Assembly (NCBI RefSeq): GCF_900167525.1
Contig: NZ_FUZQ01000005.1
Coordinates: forward strand, 62,001-126,000
Length of the DNA: 64,000 nucleotides
Source: Krasilnikoviella flava
GTDB lineage: Bacteria > Actinomycetota > Actinomycetes > Actinomycetales > Cellulomonadaceae
Direction: 5' to 3'
Positions 11,301 through 22,460 of this stretch are shown here, one piece after another (position 1 is the stretch's first letter; the number at the start of each line of letters is the position of its first letter). The position numbers and the translations under genes are program-made. Below the pieces are notes generated by a model. It was not told the DNA's origin, did no database searches, and saw only the letters and a program-made list of their open reading frames with translations.

Positions 11301-12313
11301 CCGCCATCCCCGGACGGGCCCTGCCCGCTTCCGAGGACGCGCTTGCGGGGCCCGGGAGCGGGCCCCGCAAGCGGCGGATCGGCAAGGCGTCCTTCGACAG
11401 CGTCAGCTTCTTCGTCGTGTTCCTCGGGCTGCCGCTGGCGCTCTTCCTGATCTTCGTGATCTGGCCGTTCGTCCAGGCCGCGTTCTACGCGATGACGGAC
11501 TGGTCCGGCTTCTCGGCCGAGTTCAACTTCGTCGGTCTCAGCAACTTCTCGGCCCTGCTGACCGACCCGCGCTTCATCAACGCGGTCGGCAACAGCGTGA
11601 TGTTCGGGATCTTCATCCCGCTCGTCACCATCGCGATCGCGCTGACCTTCGCGATCCTCATCACCGTCGGAGGGTCGGCCCGGGGGCAGATCCGCGGGGT
11701 CCGCGGTTCCGGCTTCTACCGCGTCGTCTCGCTCTTCCCCTACGTCATCCCGGCGATCGCCGTGGGCATCATGTGGCGACTGATCCTCGACCCGAGCAAC
11801 GGCCTGGTCAACGGGGTGCTGACGGCGTTGGGTCTCGACCGCTTCGAGTCGTTCGCATGGCTCGGGAACGTCAGCACGGCGATGCCGGTCACGATGCTCG
11901 TGGTCGTGTGGGGGTTCGTCGGCTTCTACATGCTCCTGTTCATCGCGGCGATCAAGGGGGTGCCGTCGGAGATCTACGAGGCCGCCCGGATCGACGGCGC
12001 CGGTCGCATGCGCACCTCGTGGTCGATCACGCTGCCGCTGATCCGCGACAACGTGCAGACGGCGTACATCTACCTCGGGATCACGGCGCTCGACCTGTTC
12101 GTCTACGTCCAGGCGCTCAACCCGCAGGGCGGACCGGACAACAGCACGTTGGTGATGTCCCAGCAGCTCTTCCGGACCGCGTTCACGGAGGGCAAGTTCG
12201 GCTACGCCAGCGCGATGGGCGTGGCGATGGCCATCGTCACCCTGGTGTTCGCGGCGCTGGTCTTCACGGTGAACCGCCTGACCGGCGGAACGAGCGAGAG
12301 GGGGCGGCGATGA
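11297..12313 (+). CDS. ngcF: Sugar ABC transporter permease, NgcF-type
   Basis: This is a 338-residue inner-membrane permease of the MalF-like binding-protein-dependent class. Six hydrophobic segments follow a charged cytoplasmic N terminus of about 35 residues. The EAA loop that docks the ATPase reads YEAARIDGAGRMRTSWSITL, with the invariant Gly. It starts at the ATG overlapping the ngcE stop and ends in another ATGA overlap with the next permease, so the three genes are tightly coupled. Specificity for GlcNAc oligomers is inferred from the binding protein and the DasR-like site. Confidence 0.82.
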   Translation: MTAIPGRALPASEDALAGPGSGPRKRRIGKASFDSVSFFVVFLGLPLALFLIFVIWPFVQAAFYAMTDWSGFSAEFNFVGLSNFSALLTDPRFINAVGNSVMFGIFIPLVTIAIALTFAILITVGGSARGQIRGVRGSGFYRVVSLFPYVIPAIAVGIMWRLILDPSNGLVNGVLTALGLDRFESFAWLGNVSTAMPVTMLVVVWGFVGFYMLLFIAAIKGVPSEIYEAARIDGAGRMRTSWSITLPLIRDNVQTAYIYLGITALDLFVYVQALNPQGGPDNSTLVMSQQLFRTAFTEGKFGYASAMGVAMAIVTLVFAALVFTVNRLTGGTSERGRR

Positions 12314-13206
12314 CCACGGCGACGAGGACCGCTGCACCGACGGGTCCGGTGGACGACGGCAGCGGGGCGCGGCGGGGGAGCGGGGACCGCACGGTCGCGG
12401 GGATGTCCCACACGGTGCTCGCGATCTGGTGCCTCCTGGTGATCGCCCCGATGGTGTGGGTGGTCATCGGCTCGTTCAAGACGAGCTCGGAGATCTTCGG
12501 CTCGCCCTTCTCGCTGCCCGCCGAGTGGTCCTGGACGAACTACAGCACGGCGTGGACCGACGCGGAGATCGGGCGGGCGTTCGCCAACACGATCATCGTG
12601 GTGGGCAGCGCGCTCGTCCTGGTCATGCTGCTCGGCGCCATGTGCGCATACGTCCTGGCACGGTTCGAGTTCCGCGGACGCCGCGCGATCTACTACCTGA
12701 TGCTCGCCGGGCTGACGTTCCCGGTGTTCCTGGCGATCGTCCCGCTGTTCTTCGTGCTGGACAACGTCGGGCTGCTGGGGTCGCTCCCCGGTCTGATCGT
12801 CACCTACGTGGCCTTCGCCCTGCCGTTCACCGTGTTCTTCCTGTACGCCTTCTTCCGCGGTCTGCCCGACGACATCGCCGAGGCTGCCGCGATCGACGGT
12901 GCCGGCAACTGGCGCACCTTCTTCCAGGTGATGCTCCCGATGGCGACGCCGGGCATGGCCTCGGTGGCGATCTTCAACTTCCTGGGCCTGTGGAACCAGT
13001 TCATCCTGCCGGTCGCGCTGAACCCGAACTCCGACAACTGGGTGCTCTCCCAGCGGCTGGCGGCGTTCGTCTCGTCGGCGGGTTACGCGGTGGACTTCGG
13101 GGCGATGTTCGCGGCCGTCGTGATCACGATCGTCCCGGTGCTGATCGCCTATCTGATCTTCCAGCGTCAGCTCCAGGGCTCCGTGTCCGCGGGGACGATG
13201 AAGTAG
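12310..13206 (+). CDS. ngcG: Sugar ABC transporter permease, NgcG-type
   Basis: This is a 298-residue MalG-like permease that pairs with the upstream permease. After a charged N terminus (about 34 residues) come six hydrophobic segments. The EAA loop reads IAEAAAIDGAGNWRTFFQVM near residues 194-213. The ATG at 12310 overlaps the previous stop. It is the last gene of the operon; uvrC follows 59 bases later with its own -10 (TAGGCT). No ATPase, glycosidase or kinase gene accompanies the transporter, so imported sugar must be processed by enzymes encoded elsewhere. Confidence 0.82.
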   Translation: MTTATRTAAPTGPVDDGSGARRGSGDRTVAGMSHTVLAIWCLLVIAPMVWVVIGSFKTSSEIFGSPFSLPAEWSWTNYSTAWTDAEIGRAFANTIIVVGSALVLVMLLGAMCAYVLARFEFRGRRAIYYLMLAGLTFPVFLAIVPLFFVLDNVGLLGSLPGLIVTYVAFALPFTVFFLYAFFRGLPDDIAEAAAIDGAGNWRTFFQVMLPMATPGMASVAIFNFLGLWNQFILPVALNPNSDNWVLSQRLAAFVSSAGYAVDFGAMFAAVVITIVPVLIAYLIFQRQLQGSVSAGTMK

Positions 13207-13265
13207 CGCCGAGGCCCGGTAGACGCGCGGGCGGGGACGTCGGTGGCCTGACCTAGGCTGACCGC

Positions 13266-15413
13266 ATGGCCGACCCAGCGACCTATCGCCCGAAGCCGGG
13301 GGAGATCCCGACGTCGCCCGGCGTCTACCGGTTCCGCGACGCGCACGGCCGCGTCATCTACGTGGGCAAGGCGAAGAACCTGCGGGCGCGGCTGTCGAGC
13401 TACTTCCAGGACGTCGCGCACCTGCACCACCGCACGCAGAGCATGGTCACGACGGCGGCCTCCGTCGAGTGGACGGTCGTGGGCACCGAGGTCGAGGCGC
13501 TGGCGCTGGAGTACTCGTGGATCAAGGAGTACGACCCGCGCTTCAACGTGAAGTACCGCGACGACAAGTCGTACCCGTACCTCGCGGTGACGATGGCGGA
13601 GGAAGTGCCGCGCGCCCAGGTGATGCGGGGCGCCAAGCGCCCCGGCACCCGCTACTTCGGGCCCTACGGCCATGCGTGGGCGATCCGGGAGACGCTCGAC
13701 CTCCTGCTGCGGGTCTTCCCCGTCCGCACGTGCTCGGCCGGGGTCTACCGCCGCGCTCATCAGACGGGCCGGCCCTGTCTGCTGGGGTACATCGACAAGT
13801 GCTCCGCGCCGTGCGTCGGGCGCATCGGCATCGACGACCACAAGCAGCTGGCGCAGGACTTCTGCGACTTCATGGCCGGCGACACGCAGCGCTTCGAGCG
13901 GCGTCTCACGGCGCGCATGAACGAGGCTGCGGCCTCGATGGAGTACGAGCAGGCGGCCCGCCTGCGCGACGACATCCAGGCGCTGCGCCGTGCCACCGAG
14001 AAGAACGCCGTCGTCCTGCCGGACGCGACCGACGCCGACGTCTTCGCCCTGGCCGGCGACGAGCTCGAGGCCGCCGTCCAGGTGTTCCACGTGCGCGGCG
14101 GCCGGATCCGCGGCCAGCGCGGGTGGATCGTGGAGAAGGTCGAGGACGTCACCGACGCCGAGCTCGTGGAGCACCTGCTGCAGCAGGTGTACGGCGCCGC
14201 CGAGGACGCGCGGGCCGCGGCCGAGGGGGCGGGCCTCGACGCCGAGGCGCGCACCGCAGCGCGGCAGGAGGCGCGCAACGCCGTGCCGCGCGAGGTCCTG
14301 GTGCCCGTGCTGCCGCCCGACCCGGAGCAGATGTCGGCGTGGCTGTCGGGCCTGCGGGGCGCCCGTGTGGAGCTGCGGGTGCCGCAGCGCGGCGACAAGC
14401 GCGAGCTCGCGGGCACGGTGAAGGCGAACGCGGAGCACGCCCTCGCCCTGCACCGCACCCGCCGGGCGGGCGACCTCACGACCCGCAGCCAGGCCCTGCG
14501 CGAGATCCAGGAGGCCCTGGGGCTGGAGTCGGCGCCGCTACGCATCGAGTGCTACGACATCTCCCACACCCAGGGCACCTACCAGTCCGCGTCGATGGTG
14601 GTCTTCGAGGACGGTCTGGCGCGCAAGGGTGAGTACCGCACCTTCTCGGTCCGCGGGCCCGAGGGCGACGGGGCGCGGGACGACACCGCGGCCATGCACG
14701 AGGTGATCACCCGCCGGTTCCGCCGCTATCTCGCGGACCGGCTCGCGGCCGGCGACGTCGAGCTCGACGACAGCGACTCGCGCGAGCCGGGCGAGGGGGT
14801 CGGAGCCGTACAGCCCCGGTCCGGCGAGGTGCCGGCCGAGGAGCCCGGGGAGCGCAAGCGGTTCGCATACCCGCCGAACCTCGTGGTGGTCGACGGCGGT
14901 CCGCCCCAGGTGGCGGCGGCCCAGCGCGCCCTCGACGAGCTGGGCGTCACCGACGTCGCGTTGTGCGGCCTGGCGAAGCGGCTGGAGGAGGTGTGGCTGC
15001 CGGGCGAGGACTATCCCGTGATCCTGCAGCGGTCGTCGGAGGGTCTGTACCTGCTCCAGCGGGTGCGGGACGAGGCGCACCGGTTCGCCATCACCCAGCA
15101 CCGCCGTCGCCGGAGCAAGGGGATGACGTCGTCCGTCCTGGACGACGTCCCCGGCCTGGGGCCCGCGCGGCGCAAGGCGCTCCTCGCTACGTTCGGCTCG
15201 GTCAAGCGGCTCCGTGCGGCGAGCGTCGAGGAGATCGCCGAGGTGCGCGGCATGGGACGGCGCACGGCCGAGGCGGTCGTCGCCGCGCTCGGAGGGGACG
15301 CCGACGGCTCTGCCCTGGGCGGGGACGCGGCGGGCGTCGCAGCCGTGCCAGGGGACGCGGGCAGCGCGCCGACCAGCCAGAACGGGGCGACCCCTGGCAT
15401 GCTGGGCGCATGA
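13266..15413 (+). CDS. uvrC: UvrABC excinuclease subunit C
   Basis: UvrC makes both incisions around a UvrB-bound lesion. The 715-residue protein has an N-terminal GIY-YIG nuclease (GVYRF at 19-23, [13 protein letters not shown] from 31), a UVR motif near 210-240 that binds UvrB, an RNase H-like 5' nuclease domain ([20 protein letters not shown] near 428), and a C-terminal double helix-hairpin-helix ([20 protein letters not shown] near 625). Between the nuclease halves is a non-conserved acidic insertion ([20 protein letters not shown]), and a Gly/Ala tail of about 40 residues follows the last hairpin. TAGGCT (13254-13259) lies 6 bases before the ATG, suggesting leaderless transcription. Its stop overlaps the rapZ start. 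Confidence 0.97.
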   Translation: MADPATYRPKPGEIPTSPGVYRFRDAHGRVIYVGKAKNLRARLSSYFQDVAHLHHRTQSMVTTAASVEWTVVGTEVEALALEYSWIKEYDPRFNVKYRDDKSYPYLAVTMAEEVPRAQVMRGAKRPGTRYFGPYGHAWAIRETLDLLLRVFPVRTCSAGVYRRAHQTGRPCLLGYIDKCSAPCVGRIGIDDHKQLAQDFCDFMAGDTQRFERRLTARMNEAAASMEYEQAARLRDDIQALRRATEKNAVVLPDATDADVFALAGDELEAAVQVFHVRGGRIRGQRGWIVEKVEDVTDAELVEHLLQQVYGAAEDARAAAEGAGLDAEARTAARQEARNAVPREVLVPVLPPDPEQMSAWLSGLRGARVELRVPQRGDKRELAGTVKANAEHALALHRTRRAGDLTTRSQALREIQEALGLESAPLRIECYDISHTQGTYQSASMVVFEDGLARKGEYRTFSVRGPEGDGARDDTAAMHEVITRRFRRYLADRLAAGDVELDDSDSREPGEGVGAVQPRSGEVPAEEPGERKRFAYPPNLVVVDGGPPQVAAAQRALDELGVTDVALCGLAKRLEEVWLPGEDYPVILQRSSEGLYLLQRVRDEAHRFAITQHRRRRSKGMTSSVLDDVPGLGPARRKALLATFGSVKRLRAASVEEIAEVRGMGRRTAEAVVAALGGDADGSALGGDAAGVAAVPGDAGSAPTSQNGATPGMLGA

Positions 15414-16345
15414 GCGAGCCGGACCCCATCACCGTCCCGCAGGGCATCCCCGAGATCGAGGCCACGACCCCCGCCCCGGAGCAGTCGGAGCCAGAGGTGC
15501 TCATCATCACCGGCATGTCGGGCGCGGGTCGGTCGCGCGCCGCGGGCGTGCTGGAGGACCTCGACTGGTTCGTGGTCGACAACCTCCCGCCGATGATGAT
15601 CGTGCCGCTGGTGGACCTCATGACCCGCGCCGGCTCGTCCGTCGAGCGGCTCGCGGTCGTGGTGGACGTGCGGGGGCGCGAGTACTTCGCCGAGCTCACC
15701 CGTGTGTTGCAGCACCTGCGCGAGGCGGGCGCGAACTACCGGATCCTGTTTCTCGACGCGCGCGACGAGACCCTGGTGCGGCGGTACGAGAGCGTGCGCC
15801 GTCCGCACCCGTTGCAGGGCGAGGGACGCATCCTCGACGGCATCGGCGAGGAGCGCCGCGCGCTCGCGTCGATCGCGGAGCGGGCCGACGTCGTCATCGA
15901 CACCTCGGAGCTGTCGGTGCACGACCTCGCACGGGAGGTGCGCGCGGCCGTCGCGGACGGCGCCCCCGACGCGCTGCGGGTGAACGTGCTCGCCTTCGGC
16001 TTCAAGTACGGCATCCCGTTGGACGCCGACCACGTGGTGGACGTGCGGTTCCTGGCGAACCCGTATTGGATCACGGAACTGCGGCACCTCACCGGCCGGG
16101 ACGCGCCGGTGCGCGAGTACGTCCTGGCCCGGCCCGGGGCGCAGGAGTTCGTGGACCGGTACGTCGCGGCGCTGGAGCCCGTGCTCGCCGGTTACCTGGC
16201 GGAGGAGAAGCGGTACGTGACGATCGCCGTCGGGTGCACCGGGGGCAAGCACCGCTCGGTCGCCATCGCCGGCGAGATCGCCCAGCGGCTGCGCGACGCG
16301 GGACAGCGGGTGACCCTCACGGCGCGCGACCTGGGGAAGGAGTGA
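15410..16345 (+). CDS. rapZ: RNase adapter protein RapZ (YvcJ family)
   Basis: This 311-residue P-loop NTP-binding protein binds nucleotide at residues 33-41 (GMSGAGRSR, with Arg in the loop as in this family). A VVDNLPP segment and a C-terminal domain with [21 protein letters not shown] complete it; that last motif is the binding pocket used for GlcN6P and RNA in the E. coli protein. In E. coli RapZ tunes amino-sugar synthesis via a small RNA; the role in actinobacteria is less clear. The ATG overlaps the uvrC stop and its stop overlaps the yvcK start. CATGCT at 15398-15403 may give an extra internal promoter. Confidence 0.95.
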   Translation: MSEPDPITVPQGIPEIEATTPAPEQSEPEVLIITGMSGAGRSRAAGVLEDLDWFVVDNLPPMMIVPLVDLMTRAGSSVERLAVVVDVRGREYFAELTRVLQHLREAGANYRILFLDARDETLVRRYESVRRPHPLQGEGRILDGIGEERRALASIAERADVVIDTSELSVHDLAREVRAAVADGAPDALRVNVLAFGFKYGIPLDADHVVDVRFLANPYWITELRHLTGRDAPVREYVLARPGAQEFVDRYVAALEPVLAGYLAEEKRYVTIAVGCTGGKHRSVAIAGEIAQRLRDAGQRVTLTARDLGKE

Positions 16346-17310
16346 CGGCCCCGGCCCCGAGCCCGCGAACGCCGGCGGTGACGGCGCTCGGCGGAGGTCA
16401 CGGCCTGTTCGCGAGCCTGTCCGCCCTGCGGCTGATGTCCGACCCGCTCACCGCCGTCGTGACGGTGGCAGACGACGGCGGGTCGTCGGGGCGCCTGCGC
16501 GACGAGCTCGACGTCCTGCCGCCCGGGGACCTGCGCATGGCGCTCGCGGCCCTGTGCGACGACTCGGACTGGGGGCGCACGTGGAGCGACCTGCTGCAGC
16601 ACCGGTTCGTCTCGGGCGGCAGCCTGGACAAGCACGCCATGGGCAACCTCATGATCGTCGCGCTGTGGGAGCTGCTCGGCGACACGGTGACCGGCCTGGA
16701 CTGGGTGGGGCGGCTGCTCGGTGCGCGCGGACGCGTGCTGCCGATGGCGTCGGTTCCTCTCGTCGTCGAGGCGGACGTCCGGCACGACGACGGTGCGGCC
16801 CTCGAGACCGTTGTCGGGCAGAGCCGGGTCGCGGTCACCGACGGCCGGATCGAGCAGCTAAGGCTGGTGCCGGCGGACCCGCCGGCGTGCGCCGAGGCCG
16901 TGGAGGCGGTGCGCGCCGCTGACTGGGTCGTCCTCGGGCCCGGCTCCTGGTACTCCTCGGTGCTGGTGCACCTGCTCGTGCCGGAGCTCGCGCGGGCCCT
17001 GCACGAGACGGACGCACGGGTGTGCGTCACGCTCAACCTCGCCGCCGAGCGCGGCGAGACGCAGGGTCTCACGGCGACCGACCACCTCGAGGCGCTGCAC
17101 CGGCACGCGCCCGGCCTGCGGGTGGACGCGGTGCTGGCCGACCCCTCGGCGGTCGAGGACGTGGACGAGCTCGCCGACGCCGCACAGACCATGGGCGCGC
17201 GACTGCTGATGCGCCAGGTCCGGCGGGGTGACGGCACCGCGAGGCACGACGCGCTGCGCCTGGCCGCGGCCTACCGCGACGTGTTCGAGGGCGTCTACGG
17301 CGACGTCTGA
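16342..17310 (+). CDS. yvcK: Gluconeogenesis factor YvcK (CofD-like)
   Basis: This 322-residue protein of the YvcK/CofD family binds UDP-sugars and is needed for growth on gluconeogenic carbon and for cell-wall homeostasis. Visible motifs are [18 protein letters not shown] at the N terminus, [17 protein letters not shown] near residues 35-51, [12 protein letters not shown], and [20 protein letters not shown] near 195. The GTG at 16342 overlaps the rapZ stop, and GGGGAAGG lies just before it. The set rapZ-yvcK-whiA is conserved across Gram-positive bacteria. Confidence 0.94.
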   Translation: MTAPAPSPRTPAVTALGGGHGLFASLSALRLMSDPLTAVVTVADDGGSSGRLRDELDVLPPGDLRMALAALCDDSDWGRTWSDLLQHRFVSGGSLDKHAMGNLMIVALWELLGDTVTGLDWVGRLLGARGRVLPMASVPLVVEADVRHDDGAALETVVGQSRVAVTDGRIEQLRLVPADPPACAEAVEAVRAADWVVLGPGSWYSSVLVHLLVPELARALHETDARVCVTLNLAAERGETQGLTATDHLEALHRHAPGLRVDAVLADPSAVEDVDELADAAQTMGARLLMRQVRRGDGTARHDALRLAAAYRDVFEGVYGDV

Positions 17311-17387
17311 CGCCATGCCGGGCGGCGACCCTGCGGGCAGGCGTCGACGACGCAGAGGGTGCTTGCCGCGCGTGGCAGGATGACGCC

Positions 17388-18368
17388 ATGGCGCTGACGG
17401 CAGAGGTGAAGCACGAGCTCGCGCGGATCAAGGTGACCCGGACGTCGTGCCGCAAGGCCGAGGTCTCGGCGACGCTGCGGTTCTCCGGCGGCCTGCACAT
17501 CATCTCGGGGCGCGTGGTGATCGAGGCGGAGCTGGACGACGAGGCGGCCGCGGCGCGGCTGCGGCAGTCGATCACGGAGCTCTACGGGCACACGAGCGAC
17601 CTCATCGTGGTGCAGGCCGGCGGCCTGCGGAAGAACAACCGTTACGTGGTGCGCGTGGTGCGCGACGGCGAGTCGCTGGCCCGTCAGACCGGCCTGCTCG
17701 ACTCCCGCGGGCGTCCGGTGCGGGGCCTCGCCCCGGAGGTCGTGTCGGCGGGTGTCGCTGAGGCGGAGGCGGTGTGGCGCGGGGCGTTCCTCGCGCACGG
17801 CTCGCTCACGGAGCCGGGCCGCTCGATGGCGCTCGAGGTGACCTGCCCCGGCCCCGAGGCGGCGCTCGCGCTGGTTGGCGCGGCTCGACGCCTGGGCGTG
17901 CAGGCGAAGTCGCGAGAGGTGCGCGGCGTCGACCGCGTGGTGGTCCGCGACGGGGAGGCGATCGGCGAGGTCCTGCGGCGGATGGGCGCGGTCCGCACCA
18001 GGGAGATCTGGGAGGAGCGGCGCGCCCGGCGAGAGGTGCGCGGCACGGCGAACCGCCTCGCGAACTTCGACGACGCGAACCTGCGGCGGTCGGCGCGGGC
18101 CGCGGTCGCGGCCGGCGCCCGGGTGCAGCGGGCGTTCGAGATCCTGGGGGAGGACGTGCCCGAGCACCTGCGGCAGGCGGGGGAGCTGCGCCTGGCGCAC
18201 AAGGAGGCCTCTCTGGAGGAGCTGGGCCAGCTGGCCGACCCGCCACTGTCCAAGGACGCGGTGGCCGGCCGGATCCGGCGGCTCCTGTCGACGGCGGACA
18301 AGCGGGCGCTCGAGATCGGCATCCCCGACACCGAGTCCGGCCTGAGCCCCGAGCTCCTCGACCTCTGA
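17388..18368 (+). CDS. whiA: Sporulation/cell-division regulator WhiA
   Basis: WhiA is a DNA-binding regulator with a LAGLIDADG-like N-terminal domain that has lost endonuclease activity and a C-terminal helix-turn-helix. The 326-residue product shows the conserved opening [14 protein letters not shown], a core with [20 protein letters not shown], and the C-terminal HTH region [20 protein letters not shown] followed by [13 protein letters not shown]. In streptomycetes it works with WhiB to trigger septation; in non-sporulating actinobacteria it likely controls division genes. CAGGAT (17376-17381) lies 6 bases before the ATG at 17388. Confidence 0.96.
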   Translation: MALTAEVKHELARIKVTRTSCRKAEVSATLRFSGGLHIISGRVVIEAELDDEAAAARLRQSITELYGHTSDLIVVQAGGLRKNNRYVVRVVRDGESLARQTGLLDSRGRPVRGLAPEVVSAGVAEAEAVWRGAFLAHGSLTEPGRSMALEVTCPGPEAALALVGAARRLGVQAKSREVRGVDRVVVRDGEAIGEVLRRMGAVRTREIWEERRARREVRGTANRLANFDDANLRRSARAAVAAGARVQRAFEILGEDVPEHLRQAGELRLAHKEASLEELGQLADPPLSKDAVAGRIRRLLSTADKRALEIGIPDTESGLSPELLDL

Positions 18369-18426
18369 CGGCAGGGGCCGCGGCTCGGGCCGAGCCCGTC
18401 CGTCGGGGCCCTCCGGGCCTGCAGTC

Positions 18427-18445
18427 CGTATGGTCAGACCATACG
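18427..18445. promoter_or_regulatory. Perfect palindrome upstream of gap (FadR/GntR-like operator)
   Basis: CGTATGGTCAGACCATACG is a perfect 9-bp inverted repeat around one central base. Its core TGGTCAGACCA matches the TGGTNNGACCA-like pattern bound by FadR-subfamily GntR regulators. It lies between whiA and gap, about 45 bases before a TATAGG-type -10 candidate (18488-18493). A second, smaller palindrome GCGGTACCGC sits at 18469-18478. The remaining 295-base gap up to gap shows nothing else except its ribosome binding site (GAGGAGGGC). Confidence 0.6.
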
Positions 18446-18576
18446 TCTCACGGGGTCGGCGGGGGTCAGCGGTACCGCCGTTTCGGGTATAGGCTCCTTC
18501 CGTCAGGTGACGACGACGTGACCCAAGGCTGACCGCCCGGAGGAAGACGTCGGGTGGTCCCGGGGTCGCGGCGTGA

Positions 18577-19668
<1,092 letters not shown>

Positions 19669-19703
19669 CGGCTCCGGCGCCCGACACCGCTCGAGCGTGA
19701 GTC

Positions 19704-19751
19704 ACGACGTCCGCGTGCGCGCCGCCTGCCGGCAGCGCACGCGGACGTCGT
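19704..19751 (+). terminator. 17-bp perfect hairpin between gap and pgk
   Basis: ACGACGTCCGCGTGCGC (19704-19720) pairs perfectly with 19735-19751 around a 14-base loop that can pair further (GCC with GGC). No T-run follows. Placed between two glycolytic genes of the same direction, it is probably a partial terminator or an mRNA 3'-end stabiliser that lets gap transcripts outnumber pgk transcripts. Confidence 0.7.
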
Positions 19752-19830
19752 CATGTACGGAACAGATCCCCCTCGCCCGGGACGTGCGACCACGCGACGC
19801 GCACCGGGCCTTGACGGACAGGTGTGCCCC

Positions 19831-21030
19831 ATGAAGACCATCGATTCCCTGGGCGAGCTGCGCGGCAAGCGCGTCCTCGTCCGCTCGGACTTCAACGTGC
19901 CGCTCGACGGCACCACCATCACGGACGACGGCCGCATCCAGGCGGCGCTCCCCACGCTGCGCCGTCTCGTCGACGCCGGTGCCCGTGTGGTCGTCACGGC
20001 CCACCTCGGCCGCCCCAAGGGCGAGCCGAACCCCGACTTCTCGCTCGCACCCGTGGCGGCGCGGCTCGGTGAGCTGCTCGGCCAGGACGTCGCCCTCGCC
20101 GCCGACGTGACCGGCCCGTCCGCGCAGGAGAAGGTCGCGGCCCTGGCCGATGGCCAGGTGGCCCTGCTGGAGAACGTGCGCTTCGACGCCCGCGAGACCT
20201 CCAAGGTCGACGCCGAGCGGGAGGAGCTGGCCGGCGAGCTGGCCGCACTGGCGGACGCGTTCGTCTCGGACGGGTTCGGCGTCGTGCACCGCAAGCAGGC
20301 GTCGGTCTACGACGTGGCGAAGGTGCTCCCGGCCGCGGCCGGCGACCTGGTGCTCAAGGAGGTCGAGTCGCTCTCGCGCGCCACGACCGACCCGCAGCGC
20401 CCCTACGCGGTGGTGCTGGGCGGCTCGAAGGTCTCCGACAAGCTCGGGGTCATCGAGAACCTCCTCACCAAGGCCGACCGCCTGCTCATCGGCGGCGGCA
20501 TGGTCTTCACGTTCCTCGCCGCGCAGGGTCACCCGGTGGGCACCTCGCTGCTCGAGGCCGACCAGGTGGACACCGTGAAGGGCTACCTGGCACGGGCGGC
20601 GGAATCGGGCGTCGAGATCGTGCTGCCCACCGACATCGTGGCGGCGGACTCGTTCGCCGCGGACGCCCCGCACCGCACCGTGCCCGCGGACCAGATCCCG
20701 GACGGCACCATGGGCCTCGACATCGGCCCGGCGTCCGGCGCGCTGTTCGCCGCCCGGCTCGCGGACGCGAAGACCATCGTGTGGAACGGCCCCATGGGCG
20801 TGTTCGAGTTCGACGCGTTCGCCGCGGGCACGCGCGCCGTGGCCCAGGGCATCGTCGACGCGACCGCAGCGGGCGCCTTCTCCATCGTCGGCGGCGGCGA
20901 CTCGGCCGCGGCCGTGCGCGTCCTCGGCTTCGACGAGGCGGGCTTCAGCCACATCTCCACCGGTGGCGGCGCCAGCCTCGAGCTGCTCGAGGGCAAGGAG
21001 CTCCCGGGCCTCGCCGTCCTCGCGGACTGA
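19831..21030 (+). CDS. pgk: Phosphoglycerate kinase
   Basis: This kinase transfers phosphate from 1,3-bisphosphoglycerate to ADP. The 399-residue protein has the N-terminal substrate loop [14 protein letters not shown], the HLGRPKG motif near residue 56, [13 protein letters not shown], the hinge region with [18 protein letters not shown], and the nucleotide-binding GGGDSAAAV near the end. The ATG at 19831 begins the conserved sequence [13 protein letters not shown]; an upstream ATG at 19753 would add 26 unconserved residues. AGGTG lies before the start. tpiA follows 66 bases later. Confidence 0.98.
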   Translation: MKTIDSLGELRGKRVLVRSDFNVPLDGTTITDDGRIQAALPTLRRLVDAGARVVVTAHLGRPKGEPNPDFSLAPVAARLGELLGQDVALAADVTGPSAQEKVAALADGQVALLENVRFDARETSKVDAEREELAGELAALADAFVSDGFGVVHRKQASVYDVAKVLPAAAGDLVLKEVESLSRATTDPQRPYAVVLGGSKVSDKLGVIENLLTKADRLLIGGGMVFTFLAAQGHPVGTSLLEADQVDTVKGYLARAAESGVEIVLPTDIVAADSFAADAPHRTVPADQIPDGTMGLDIGPASGALFAARLADAKTIVWNGPMGVFEFDAFAAGTRAVAQGIVDATAAGAFSIVGGGDSAAAVRVLGFDEAGFSHISTGGGASLELLEGKELPGLAVLAD

Positions 21031-21096
21031 TCGCCGGTCCGCTCGACCACCGCAGTCGACCACCACACTGAAGCACGAGAGAACGAGGAGCCCATC

Positions 21097-21888
21097 GTGG
21101 CCACCACCCGCACGCCCCTGATGGCGGGCAACTGGAAGATGAACCTGGACCACACCGAGGCGATCGCCACGGTGCAGAAGCTCGCGTGGACGCTCAAGGA
21201 CGCGAAGCACGACTACGAGGCCGTGGAGGTGGCCGTCCTGGTCCCCTTCACCGACCTGCGGTCGGTGCAGACCCTCGTGGACGCCGACAAGCTCGACCTG
21301 CGCTACGGCGCGCAGGACCTGTCGCGGCACGAGTCCGGCGCGTTCACCGGCGAGGTCTCGGGCGCGATGCTCGCCCGCCTTGGCTGCACCTACGTCGCCG
21401 TCGGCCACTCCGAGCGCCGCGAGTACCACGCGGAGGGCGACGACCTGGTCAACGCCAAGGTGCGCGCCGCGTTCGCGCACGGCCTCGTGCCGATCCTGTG
21501 CGTGGGCGAGGGCCTCGAGATCCGCAAGGCGGGCGAGCAGGTGTCCCACACCCTCGCGCAGGTCGAGGCGGCGCTCGTGGACGTCTCGCGCGAGCAGGCC
21601 CTGCAGGTCGTCATCGCGTACGAGCCGGTCTGGGCGATCGGCACCGGCGAGGTCGCGACGCCGGAGGACGCGCAGGAGGTCTGCGGGGCGATCCGCCGCG
21701 TCCTGACCGAGCTGTACGACCAGGAGGTCGCCGACGCCGTGCGCGTTCTCTACGGCGGCTCCGTGAAGTCGGGCAACGTCGCGCAGATCATGGCGCAGCC
21801 CGACGTCGACGGTGCACTGGTCGGTGGCGCGAGCCTCGACCCGGTCGAGTTCGCGAAGATCGCGCGCTACCAGGCGCACGTCGCCTGA
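21097..21888 (+). CDS. tpiA: Triosephosphate isomerase
   Basis: This TIM-barrel enzyme interconverts DHAP and glyceraldehyde 3-phosphate. The 263-residue protein has [12 protein letters not shown] with the substrate Asn and Lys near the N terminus, [10 protein letters not shown] with the electrophilic His, the catalytic Glu in [15 protein letters not shown] (the flexible loop-6 lid follows it), and the phosphate-binding YGGSVKSGN. It starts at GTG 21097 after an AACGAGGAG ribosome binding site. A large nested hairpin follows, then secG. Confidence 0.98.
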   Translation: MATTRTPLMAGNWKMNLDHTEAIATVQKLAWTLKDAKHDYEAVEVAVLVPFTDLRSVQTLVDADKLDLRYGAQDLSRHESGAFTGEVSGAMLARLGCTYVAVGHSERREYHAEGDDLVNAKVRAAFAHGLVPILCVGEGLEIRKAGEQVSHTLAQVEAALVDVSREQALQVVIAYEPVWAIGTGEVATPEDAQEVCGAIRRVLTELYDQEVADAVRVLYGGSVKSGNVAQIMAQPDVDGALVGGASLDPVEFAKIARYQAHVA

Positions 21889-21920
21889 CGCGACACCGCA
21901 CGCGGGCCCTGGGCCCACCC

Positions 21921-21985
21921 GACGGACGCCTCCCGGGATCGTCATCCGATGGAAACATCGGTGTTCGCCTCGGGAGGCGTCCGTC
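21921..21985 (+). terminator. Nested hairpin between tpiA and secG
   Basis: An outer perfect 15-bp stem (GACGGACGCCTCCCG at 21921-21935 with 21971-21985) holds an inner perfect hairpin CCGATG-GAAA-CATCGG (21946-21961), closed by a GNRA tetraloop. The element as a whole resembles a structured terminator or RNA-stability element more than a simple rho-independent terminator. The sequence afterwards is CACTTACTCTTGACC, with a possible -35 (TTGACC, 21994-21999) for secG inside it. Confidence 0.7.
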
Positions 21986-22082
21986 ACTTACTCTTGACCC
22001 GGCCGGGACGACGTCCTGGCCGGATGACGAACAGATGTCCGTCCTGCGGGACGGACGACGAACGAGGACAGCCGAGGACACC

Positions 22083-22325
22083 GTGGACGTTTTGCAGATC
22101 ATCCTTCAGGTCTTCCTGGTGATCACCAGCGCCTTCCTGATCCTGCTCATCCTGATGCACAAGGGCAAGGGCGGCGGGCTGTCCGACATGTTCGGCGGGG
22201 GGATCTCGAGCGCCGCCGGCAGCTCCGGCGTCGCGGAGCGCAACCTCAACCGGATCACGGTGAGCTTTGCGCTCGTCTGGTTCGTCGTGATCGTGCTGCT
22301 GGGCCTCATCACGAAGGTGAGCTGA
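22083..22325 (+). CDS. secG: Preprotein translocase subunit SecG
   Basis: SecG is the small accessory subunit of the SecYEG channel. The 80-residue protein has two hydrophobic helices (VLQIILQVFLVITSAFLILL and TVSFALVWFVVIVLLGLI) joined by the conserved cytoplasmic loop HKGKGGGLSDMFGGG. I take the GTG at 22083 as the start because it gives the family's usual MDVLQIILQ opening and has GAGGA ahead; the ATG at 22035 would add 16 charged residues. secG after tpiA is a standard actinobacterial order. Confidence 0.93.
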   Translation: MDVLQIILQVFLVITSAFLILLILMHKGKGGGLSDMFGGGISSAAGSSGVAERNLNRITVSFALVWFVVIVLLGLITKVS

Positions 22326-22460
22326 GCCGGCACGGCACGACCGTCGCCGGTCCGAGGCCGGTGAGGGGGACACGAGGGCCGGGCGAGAGCCTGGCCCGAC
22401 GGTTCACGAAGATCGTCCGTGGGCGTACGCCCACTGAGTCGAAGGTGAGGACGACAAGAC

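Noticed and set aside
18381-18398. GC-rich inverted repeat after whiA as its terminator
   Set aside because: Arms GGCTCGG and CCGAGCC leave a loop of one base and no T-run follows; not a credible hairpin.
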